Positions 9,441 to 19,200 of a stretch of DNA of 64,000 nucleotides are shown here, one piece after another (the stretch's first letter is position 1; each line of letters begins with the position of its first letter). The notes under the pieces are model-generated. The model was given only the letters and a program-made list of their open reading frames with translations, did no database searches and was not told the DNA's origin. Source of the stretch: Mytilus edulis. Lineage: Eukaryota; Mollusca; Bivalvia; Mytilida; Mytilidae. The DNA lies in the NCBI RefSeq assembly GCF_963676685.1, contig NC_092356.1:47951601-48015600 (forward strand), written 5' to 3'. The position numbers were made by a program, and so were the translations under genes.

Positions 9441-10099
9441 AAATTATAATCCTGGTACCTTTGATAACTTTTTACACCACTGGGTCGATGCCACTGCTGG
9501 TGGACGTTTCGTCCCCGGGGGTATCACTAGCCCAGTAGTCAACACTTCGGTGTTGACATGAATATCAATAATGAGGTCATTTTTATAAATTTCCTGTTTA
9601 TAAAATTTAGAATTTTCCAAAACACTAAGGATTTTCTTATCCCAGGCATAGATTACCTTGGCCGTATTTCGCATAACTTTTTGGAATATTGGATCTTCAA
9701 TGCTCTTCTACTTTGTACTTGTTTGGCTTTATAAATATTTTGATATGAGCGTCACTGATGAGTCTTATGTAGACGAAACGCATGTCTGGCGTACTTAATT
9801 ATAATCCTGGTACCTTTGATAACTTTTTACACCACTGGGTCGATGCCACTGCTGGTGAACGTTTCGTCCCCGAGGGTATCACCAGCCCAGTAGTCAACAC
9901 TTCGGTGTTGACATGAGTATCAATAATGAGGTCATTTTTATAAATTTCCTGTTTACAAAATTTAGAATTTTCCAAAACACTAAGGATTTTCTTATCACAG
10001 ACATAGATTACCTTGGCCGTATTTGGCATAACTTTTTGGAATTTTGGATCTTCAATGCTCTTCAACTTTGTACTTATAATCCTGGTACCTTTGATAACT
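9441..10099 (+). mobile_element. Retrozyme-like element, tandem near-dimer
   Basis: Two head-to-tail units, each starting near TATAATCCTGGTACC (9445, 9800). Unit 1 is about 355 bp and ends in a hammerhead-like core (9755-9793). Unit 2 lacks that end but is followed again by the start motif at 10076. Host repeat sequence flanks both sides. Tandem multimers separated by hammerhead motifs are what rolling-circle or circular-RNA-derived retrozymes leave behind. Short ORFs on either strand (for example 9444-9674 and 9799-10065, minus) recur in both copies but look incidental. Confidence 0.65.
9755..9793 (+). ncRNA. Hammerhead-ribozyme-like core
   Basis: CTGATGA, then stem II GTCT...AGAC with a 5-nt loop, then CGAAA, then stem III CGC...GCG closed by the A-U pair, then TA at the cleavage position. 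All conserved core bases are present. A stem I pairing between the flanks is not evident, so activity is unproven. Confidence 0.5.
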
Positions 10100-10325
10100 G
10101 TTTTGGCTCCTTATTCCTAAACTGTTGGGACCAAAACACCAAAAATCAATCCCAACCTTCCTTTTATGGCCATAAACCTTGTGTTTGAATTTCATAGATT
10201 TCTATTTACTTTAACTAAAGTTAGAGTGCGAAAACTAAATGTCTTCGGACGTCGACGACGACTACGACGATTTTACGACGACGACGCCAACGTCATACCA
10301 ATATACGACGATCGTATGAAAATAG
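10100..10325 (+). repeat. 3' end of the long TIR family interrupted by the two elements above
   Basis: It matches the ends at 53160-53430 and 54270-54493: a TTCCTAAACTGTTGGGACC block, a short GAC-rich stretch, then an AATATACGACGATCGTATG hairpin end. The retrotransposon and the retrozyme are therefore nested in one older copy of this family. Confidence 0.75.
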
Positions 10326-10648
10326 CATGTAAGTTGCACAGACGCTGCTCCTTATTATCCAATCTAGCTCAACCCAATACACATTAAATTAAAAGTTTGT
10401 TTTTCTCTAATTATTTTTTTTCTTCAAATTATTATATGATTTTTATGAGGTCATGTTAAGTTCAAGGAAATTGCGAGAATGCAGAATTTTTCACTATTAA
10501 CACCAGAGCTTCCAGGGGCCTTGAGGGGTCCCAAGACCCCTCGCCATATGACTTACCCCCGGCTTTGAGTACACATCATTTTGGCCTAGCTATACCCCTG
10601 GCTGTTTAAAGCGTATATAAAGAGGAGAAAAAGAACCCTATCTACATA

Positions 10649-10791
10649 TGTAACATATGCACACAAGATGTAGATTCAAAGGAAGCCAGTGTAATGTGTA
10701 GTTCCTGTTTTGAGTGGAAACATTTATCTTGTGCTTGACTAAACAACTTCAAAAGGCAAAGATTTGGTTTTGTAACAATTGCAAATGTTAA
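10649..10791 (+). pseudogene. Broken PHD-type zinc finger fragment
   Basis: Translation from 10649 gives CNICTQDVDSKEASVMC, then SSCFEWKHLSC: Cys-x2-Cys-x12-Cys-x2-Cys-x4-His-x2-Cys, with the Trp usual in PHD fingers. A TGA follows, and after a one-base frame change the sequence continues as IWFCNNCKC and a stop, completing the Cys4-His-Cys3 set. A TATATAAAG lies about 35 bp upstream. Because of the stop and the frameshift it is a relic. Its source (host chromatin protein or transposon ORF1) is unknown. Confidence 0.6.
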
Positions 10792-12299
10792 ATCATGTGT
10801 CCATTTGAAATTCATAGCAAACAACTATTAATATTGTCAGTCATATCTGTTTTATGATGTAGTTTTGCATAACACTATATTTATCACTGGCAGAATATTT
10901 AAACCATAGATTTTACACAGATTTAAATTTGAAAATCAACATTTTGTTATAAATATTTTAGAAAAAATATATTTAATAATGTTTTACAAATGTGTTTTCA
11001 TGCTTTTAATAATAATTATAAAGTTATAAATTATTTATTTATAAAAATCTTTTATGTTTTATTGTACTGTATTTTTAATGCTTGATATTGTGATAAAATG
11101 ATTTTAAGTTATTATTAAGCTTTTTTATTCTCTACTAATCACATCAATTAACAGTTTTATTTAGCGCCGGCTAAATAGCAAATTTGCTATTTAGCCGGTG
11201 TCGGTCAAATAGCAAATTTTCTATTTTGCCGGTGCCGGTCAAATAGCCACTACCTTTTTAGAACATAACCCGTACTATTATATGCAGTTTTTGGACGAGT
11301 TGTCTCATTGATCCTCATTGGCAATCATAGCAGGGCATGCCACATCTTCTTATATAAACGTACACTATACAGTACAATTTTTTAACAGTATAATGGCCCG
11401 AAATATAATCTAACTTGATTCGACTATCTATGATTAGACATAGAATGTCATATTTAGATCGTTATTGTCGGTACAATACGTTTGCGCGCAGCTTTCGATT
11501 ACATTTGCGCGTGCACATTTATTTGACAGGTATATAAACTCAGGTAAATATAGATAATTCTACCTTCCTATTTATATATTGAATTCCTAATTATAGGTTT
11601 TCCAGAAAACAGAAGAAAACAAATCATCCTAAAAGGGAATGGATAAAGTTGAGTAAAGGAAAGCAAGGTACCATAAATGATCATTAGTGCTAATGAACGA
11701 TCCTCATGAACCCGTGATGTACCATGTAAACCTATTAGCCATTTTCATAATTCGTAGGTCCTAGAATTATGAAAATGGCTAATAGGTTAACATGGTTAAC
11801 AAGTGTACAGAAGACAGCAGATACATCGTTGTGGAAAATAAGAAATGTATCAGTTATCTAATAGTTACATTTTGGCTATGTAACGCACAAGACTGCCATT
11901 TACTTTCACAGTTGTGGCTACCTCATAGAGAATCAATATAAGTATGACAAAGTTATCGCCAATCGTCACCTAATGTCAGTCCTTAGAAAATTGTATTTTT
12001 TTTTAAAGTTCAGTTCAGTGTACGAGGCTCTGAGTTGTGTTAACATAACAATCTCAGAATACTAGGCCAAAAACTATATTAAAATAGAGACATATTTTAG
12101 AACAAAAATAGATGAGAGAAAAATGGGGTGTTAAAATATACAGAACATGCTTTATTTTGATTTTTATTCAGAAAAATACTGAAATTGTGTATAAATGTAT
12201 AAATACAGCTAGGATAATCTATTCATGAGGTAGAAAAGCCTTAGTTATTCAAAAATCAAAAGTTTTGTAAACAGTTAATATATAAATATGACTATGTCG
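10792..12299. other. Non-coding stretch with two strong palindromes
   Basis: No gene is seen. A perfect 32-bp palindrome lies at 11167-11198 (CCGGCTAAATAGCAAA and its complement), followed by a degenerate repeat of one arm to ~11238. A second inverted repeat has 32-nt arms at 11721-11752 and 11765-11796 with one mismatch. The remainder is AT-rich. Confidence 0.75.
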
Positions 12300-12575
12300 A
12301 TGATAATTCATGTAAGTGCTGACTACTGGGCTGGTGATACCATCGGGGAAATAAAACTCCACTAGCAGTTGCATCGACCCAGTGGTTGTAAATAAACTCA
12401 TCATAGATACCAGCATGAAATTTTGTATTTGCGCCAGACGCGCGTTTGGTCTACAAAAGACGCATCAATGACTCTCGAATCCAAAAAAGTTATAAAGGCC
12501 AAATAAAGTACATAGGTGAAGAGCATTGAGGACCAAAATTCCTAAAATTTTTGCCAAATACAGCTAAGGTAATCA
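12300..12575 (-). mobile_element. Retrozyme-like element, truncated, reverse orientation
   Basis: The reverse complement contains the CACTGGGTCGATGC and TATCACCAGCCCAGTAGTC blocks shared with 9441-10099. The hammerhead-like segment (12471-12430) has lost several core bases (TTGATGC for CTGATGA). Confidence 0.7.
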
Positions 12576-12775
12576 ACTTAATTTTCGCGGATACTTTATT
12601 TCTCGTGCTGCTGTTTTCTATCCCACTTTGCTGCGATTTAATTATGCGATTTCCAAATTCATTTGATGTAGTAAAATTAAGGGGAGATTCAAGTTTTACT
12701 TATTCCCGACGATTTATATTCGCTTCAGAAAATTTTGCGAAAATAAATCCCCCGCAAAAAAACACAAAAAAAAAC
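12576..12775. repeat. Dispersed repeat with TTTTCGCGGATACTTTATTTC / GCGAAAATAAATC ends
   Basis: A ~200-bp block with roughly inverted ends (TTTCGCGGATACTTTATTT near 12583 and GCGAAAATAAATC near 12738). I recall this as a common mollusc repeat; there is only one copy in this window. Confidence 0.4.
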
Positions 12776-13269
12776 TAACACAAAATAAGATTGAAAGAAT
12801 AACACAGTTAATCATTTCCAATATTATGTATGCATCATTCTTCAAAAAGATTTATTAGAGACGTTTAGGACACAATATATACATAAAACATAACTTTATT
12901 ACCGTCATTTCTACAAAATTAAACCGCGACTTGAAAGCTCTTCTAAAACAAATGTCATATCTTCAAATTTCTAAAATTTTGATACACTGGTACTTTTGTT
13001 CTAGCAAGGTTTTGTATAGTCTTATTGTAAAAATCTTTGGTTCTATTCACTACTTTTAATAATCATCATCTGAAACCTTTATTTATGTGATCAATTCTTC
13101 TTCATTTATTTTCAGTCTAATTTTTTTCGTAATTAAAATACTTCTCTACGAAAGAACAAATAGCACTGCTGCAAACAAGGATAGAGAACTTCGATATTCG
13201 AAGACGAAATATTTTAGTTCTCGGTCGTTTTGCCGCGTTAATTGTCAAGATATATATAAAAAAAAAAAA

Positions 13270-13420
13270 GTAGAACACAAAAAATACCGAACTCCGAGAA
13301 AAATTCTATACGGAATGTCCCTATAGGCAAATGGAAAAATCAAAAGCTCAAACACATCAAACCATGGATAACAACTGTCATATTCCCGACTTGGTACATG
13401 TATTTTCAAATGTAGATACA
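13270..13420 (+). repeat. Fragment of a dispersed repeat (AATACCGAACTCCGAGAAAA family)
   Basis: Similar blocks occur at ~17440-17560, 24830-25010 and 25435-25580, all containing CATCAAACGAATGGATAAC-like and CATATTCCTGACTTGGTAC-like segments. The stretch at 13920-13965 holds a reverse-strand piece of it. Confidence 0.7.
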
Positions 13421-13705
13421 CATACATTCTTATAGTAAAATTTGAAATGGAATTTTTGTTTGTTTACTTTTAACATTTTTTTGATTTATCACATTTAATT
13501 ATACATTTAATTTGCAATTAAACATACCTCAATTTTACATAAACGACAGAAATAGAAAATGTAAATTACTCATGATACCAAAAGGTTTTGATCATGAGGA
13601 GAAAATATAAAGACGATCATGGGTCCAGTTATCACTTATTTACGAAATGTGACAAAAACAGTGTAACAAACTATGATCTGCCGTTTCATTAACACGTTGA
13701 CCAAG

Positions 13706-14081
13706 TTTGTATTTACCTCACACCGAGTTTTCTTCGCATAAACAAATACCAACTTGACTGTAGGAAACGTTTGTTTTGCTTTTGTTCAGTTCTGTTTTGT
13801 AACAAGAAAGGTAAGTTGGGTTAAGTTTAGCTAGCTTTAAAACCATGTTTTATCCACTAATTGCTACATAAGAAAATGCTTGTAGCATGTTAGGAATATG
13901 ACAGTTGTTATCCATTCGTTTAATATGTTTGAGCTTTTGATTTTTCCTTTTGCCCTGTCATTTTCCGTTTTGTATTTACCTCATATCGAGTTTTCTTCAC
14001 ATAAACAAATACCAACTTGACTGGAGGAGACGTTTGTTTTGATTTTGTTCAGTTCGGTTTTGTAACGATAAAGGTAAGTTG
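13706..14081 (+). repeat. Duplicated 113-bp block, each copy ending in a splice-donor-like GGTAAGTTG
   Basis: 13706-13818 and 13969-14081 align without gaps at roughly 90% identity, 263 bp apart. Each ends with AAAGGTAAGTTG, a strong 5' splice donor. They could be alternative untranslated first exons of the gene starting at 16.3 kb, whose first coding exon has its own upstream acceptor. That link is inference. Confidence 0.6.
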
Positions 14082-14097
14082 ATTTTATTGAATTATT

Positions 14098-14548
14098 AAT
14101 GTTTTGATATGAGCGTCACTGATGATTCTTATGTAGACAAAACGCGCGTCTGGCGTACTAAATTATAATCCTGGTACCTTTGATAACTATTTACACCACT
14201 GGGTCGATTCCACTGCTGGTGGACGTTTCGTCCCCGAGGGTATCACCAGCCCAGTAGTCAGCACTTCGGTATTGACATGAATATCAATTATATGGTCATT
14301 TTTATAAATTTCCTGATACAAAACTTTGATATTTTCGAAAACTAAGGATGTTCTTATCCCAGGAATAGATTACCTTAGCCGTATTTTGAACAACTTTTTG
14401 TAATTTTTGGTTCTCAATGCTCTTCAACATTGCACTTGTTTGGCTTTATAACTATTGTAATCTGAGAGTCACTGATGAGTCTAATGTAGACGAAACACGC
14501 GTCTGGCGTATTAAAATTTATAATCCTGGTACCATTGATAACTATTAA
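14098..14548 (+). mobile_element. Retrozyme-like element flanked by two hammerhead-like motifs
   Basis: A single ~353-bp unit bounded on both sides by the hammerhead-like core (14119-14157 and 14472-14510). The left core has lost a stem II base and the G of GAAA; the right core has an intact CTGATGAG and CGAAA but a stem III mismatch. This LTR-free, ribozyme-flanked unit is the genomic form expected of a retrozyme. Confidence 0.65.
14472..14510 (+). ncRNA. Hammerhead-ribozyme-like core (right copy)
   Basis: CTGATGA, stem II GTCT...AGAC, CGAAA and GGCGTA are all present. Stem III is weakened (CAC opposite GCG). Confidence 0.4.
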
Positions 14549-16280
14549 TAAATTCAACATCAAGCTTAGGTAGTTACTGGTGTATAAATAAATGCAAAAG
14601 TAGTATACCGATGTTCGAAATCTTTATGCAGATGTGTTTTGGATACAATATTGATATCGAATAACATCAAATCTGTCAATCTATCCAATAACCATTCGGC
14701 ATTGCTCAAGGTTAAAAAAAAAACTTATGACCTACAGTTTTAAATTTGTGATTTCATACTTTTCAGGTAATTCTGTTAAAAAAAATATTAAAAAGTACCT
14801 TGAAAGATCTTTATGATTCAGCCTATTAGCCCAATTATTGTATCTACGAAATTGAGTTCACATGACCAAATAAAACCAATAGAAGTTTGGAAACTTGTAC
14901 GTCTTGTATTTAATGTATCTTATGGATACAATGATATTTAATGAAAACAACATCTAAATTGAAATGGATTGTACATCTTTTGATTTTTTTAATTTTTGTC
15001 AACAGTTTCAAGATGATGCAACATTTACAGAAATTCAGCATAGCTGCTAGCGATATAAGTACAACTAGAAAAGATTTAGAAAATACCCTCTTCAAACTTG
15101 AAGGTAATGTTGATATTCTTAATTATTTGATCAAATAAAAAGGTACGAAGATTTATAATATAAGAAAAGAACAATTTTTCTATGTTTCCATAGTGTTAGA
15201 ATTTAAGAGGTGGTGGTCGACTGCTGTTGTGAATTCAGTTACATCTTCCGGGCAAGAACAGGTTTCTGCTGAATAAAAATTAACCATCTTTTGTACTAGA
15301 CCCACACGTTAAGCCGGATATCTAACGTTCACAAGGTAAAAGTCCGCAAGAGGACATGTTATCCTACCCACTGTTAGACACCTAGCCGACCAGTCTTTAC
15401 TCTTAATACAGCGTGCTTAGCTGAGAAGCAGCAACTATTAATTGTAAAGTCTTTATAAGTTTGAACAAACAGGGGATCGATCTCTAAACATCAACCAGCA
15501 GACTAGAGCACGCTACCATGAGACCAGCAAACAGAGTAAAAGATTCATAATTCTACCATTAAAGACTTATAAAAATATCCTGTGAATAAAATTACTGTGT
15601 TCGTATCGTGGAAAGTAAATATACTTTTTAGTTTACAAGAAAACAAAAACTGCAATGTTTTCCTCGTGTGAGCACGAGGCTTAAAACTAATAACCTCGGG
15701 AATAGACATTTACCAATGGAAAACCATTGTTACATGCACGTATTCCCCATTTTAACATTCACGAAAAGGTCTTCGATGATTTGATAAAGTTGTCATATTC
15801 AATAGTACCTACGAATTGAGGGAAATAAAATATGTTACCGTAGTTTCAGATTTGCAACAGAAATCCTTTTAAAAACGTCATAGCTAAAAAAAAAAAAAAA
15901 AAAAAAAAAACCACTGTAGTTTAAAAATCGTAATTTGGTCAAACTTGATAGATTGATTAATTGATTTCTGTTTGCTAAAACTACGTCTAGAAGCATATGT
16001 TTTATGCATTTTCTGTACGACGAAAAATAAAGGTAACAAACTTTTACACAATGCCTGTTTTTGCAAAAGTGTTAAAGCATTATTTGTCAATAAATCATGT
16101 GTGCAACTGGCTAAACCGTCCTTCTAATACAACTTCAAGCAACATAACAAAAAAACTTATGGACATTAGAATATTTAAAATAAGAACTGTCGCCGGAAAT
16201 TTTGTTTGAAATGAACAATTGATACAATTGAATTTAGTTTGGTTCATGCATATCTAAATAATCAAAACACTTATTTGCAG
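14549..16280. other. Upstream region of gene 1, no gene recognised
   Basis: AT-rich, with a poly-A tract at 15885-15910. The block at ~15205-15540 is less AT-rich and looks like a separate repeat unit of unknown type. Short ORFs (14941-15138, 15997-16209) carry no motif. One or more untranslated exons of the guanylate-cyclase-like gene should lie somewhere here or further left. Confidence 0.5.
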
Positions 16281-19200
16281 GAAAGCTTTCAAAGCAAATG
16301 TCAGTGTCCAGATCCTATAAACAGCCAAATAAGATTGTTAAACTTGGAATGTTTATCATGCTGTATTCTGTTTTTATATTAATTGGTTTTTATTTTTGTG
16401 GAATCAGTATATATAGCCTTGAAAAAGCTAATACGGTAAGTGAATATTTTTAAATTGTAAAGAAAACCAACTGCATGAAGACGATGTGTATCAATTAAAT
16501 TCATAAATACATATATAGATATAAGAAGATGGGGGTATGAGTGCTAATGGGTATTTGCAGGGGAAAACTATTATTAAACGTAAAAAGCATTGTTTAAGTT
16601 AAATCGTAGATATTATAGATACATTTTGCAAATTGTTCATTAAATATTTAAGCATTATAAAGACTAATTGCGACTTACAGCTTTGTGTATGATTTGAGAT
16701 CATGTCATAATTTGGCGGCAATTTTCTAGATTTTATGTTTTCGAGTTGCTGTCTCATTAACACATATTTTATGAAGATTGTTTACGTTCACATTGTATCA
16801 TTCATTTCTCCCATCCCTCATTTAGTGTGTAAACAACAATTTGTTCTCAAACAGTGAGAAAGAAAAGTTTTACTTAACCATGCTAACACCTATTAGCATT
16901 CTGATAATTGTTGACGTCTGATATTGACAGTTCTTTTTTTTGGTTATTTCTGAACGCAATCTTTCCACGCACGCTGTCTCGATCCTTTTAGAGTTCAATT
17001 ATAATAAATGATATTCCACAGTTGTTGTGTGTTACTGTAATTTGTAATTTTCTTTACTGATTGGTGTACCCGGATTACCCAGTCGTTTCATTCCGCTCAA
17101 TACACTCACTTCACCGAGAAATGACAAAGTCAGAAAGATGACATGCCACAGTAAATGGGTTCCTACATATAGACAAGGCTACAATACCTGTTCCTTTTGG
17201 AAAAAGTATTCTACTACCTTTCTTCCATCAGGAACAAGTACTCTTTTCCTTTTATTCCGTTACGAACAAATATTCTTTTCCATTTAAGAATAGACACTGT
17301 AATATTTTTTTCCAGTAAAACAAGTCCTTCTATTCCATAATATTTCTTTCATTTGAAACTAACATAATATTATAAAGGACCTTGTATTCCACGACTTAAT
17401 TGTTCACCTTCGAAACACCGAGTTCTAGCATGATGTAAAAAGTAAAATAACAAAAATACTGAACACCGAGGAAAATTCAAAACGGAAAGACCCTAATCAA
17501 ACACATTAAACAAATAGATGACAACTGTTAAATGTTTTGTCAATAACTTGCTTTATAATTAGGTTACAATGTGTATTCATGTTTTTTTATAGTTTAAATG
17601 TACTATAATCATTCTAATCATTCTAATCATTTTCTGTGCTTTATTTTGTAATTCATTTGATTGTATAGCTCACATTATGGGCACCATGATTGGTTAATCA
17701 AATTGTTTTATCTTATTCCTGAATTGGTACAGGCATTTTCTCATGTAGAAAATGGTGGATTTAACCTGGTTTTATTGCTAGCCAAACCTCCCAATGATAT
17801 GGCAATGTTAAAAAAAACCGCCAAAATAATAATATTACGTTACAATACGATAAAAAAACAGATACCATCTAACGAAAACACAGAACGGAAATGGCAGCAT
17901 ATCTTTATACATACCATAGTAAAAGAGACACTGAGTAAAGCTTTTGAGTAATCACAGTTACTGACAGCTAAACACAGACATGACTACAACGATCGTTATC
18001 CAATTAACAAGATCCCTTATTTCTCCCTATCCTATTTTTTATGCATCACATCATTTTCTAAATACATCATAATCATCATTATTATAGTAATGATCGTTAT
18101 TATTATCATCATAAACATTGTTATAGTTATCATTATTATTGTTATCGTCATCATCATCAATATTATCATTATTATCATTTTCATTATTATCATGATTATG
18201 ATTACAATAATTATTATTAACCATTATCATTATTGTTACCATTACCATTACCATTACCATTAGCATTCTCATTATTATTATCATTATAATTATCATTACT
18301 ATCATTATTATATTTTCATTTTATTTTTTAGAGTGAAAAATTACTGCAGACAGTTGACGCTGATGTACAGACAATTCTCCGAATGAATGAAAAATTGCAC
18401 TCTTTCTTTGAAATTGCAATGCATGGTCATATGACGGAAAAACAAGTAGAAACAGTTATTATTATGGTGGCTGATCTCTATGAGTATTACCATGGATACC
18501 TTCTGACCAATGAGACTATTTTGTCCGTCTTAACATTGGAAACTTGCCATAACGATACCATGAGAACTTTAAACTATGAAGATACATTGTTTGTTTTCGA
18601 TCTATTTTTCCTTGTCATAGACCATCGTGTTAATACACTTGTAAACCGTTTAACGTCAGACGTATTTGCTGAAATTGAAGATCCGCTTGTTAGAATAGCG
18701 TCTGGAATCAGAGCATCTACATTTCTTCGTGAATGTTATTATTTGCTCTTGATGGGTTGTCGTTTTCATACAGAATTTGATAGAATAGATTCTTTTTTCA
18801 GATATATGAATTATGCCAAAGGTCACATGTCTTCCTTGTTTTTCAAAGACTTTGCAGACAATACAACTGTTATCATCGAGGCTGTAAATGACTTTATCAA
18901 AAAGTATCCGTTAATTGACAGTTTTGTTCCTAGTAATAATCAATCATGCTTCGAAGTGATAGATTCTCATCTATCTATCAATGTGTCTCTTCAAGCACTA
19001 TTTTTTACTCATGAAATGATTCATCAGGAAATTCTGATCAAGAAAGTACGTGTTAATCAAGCTGAGAAATATTTAACCATGATTACTTTGCTTGTACTGT
19101 TTGCCTCTATTATTGTAGCTGCTTTCGCTGTTGTCTATAAATGTAAACTTGAACTTGTAGACGACTTGAAATATTGTGATAACCTGTTAGAAAAAGAAAT

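Noticed and set aside
9444-10065. Related minus-strand ORFs of 76 and 88 aa in the two retrozyme units
   Set aside because: The similarity follows from the tandem duplication. No start context or homologous protein, and the frame is not kept in other copies.
15205-15540. Possible tRNA or other structured RNA gene in a GC-richer block
   Set aside because: I could not fold a cloverleaf or find A/B box spacing by eye.
17661-17951. 96-aa ORF inside intron 1 of the cyclase-like gene
   Set aside because: It overlaps a dispersed repeat shared with 24.9 kb and has no domain or splice support.
18051-18305. 84-aa Asn/Asp/Met ORF on the minus strand
   Set aside because: Pure translation of the ATT/ATC low-complexity tract.
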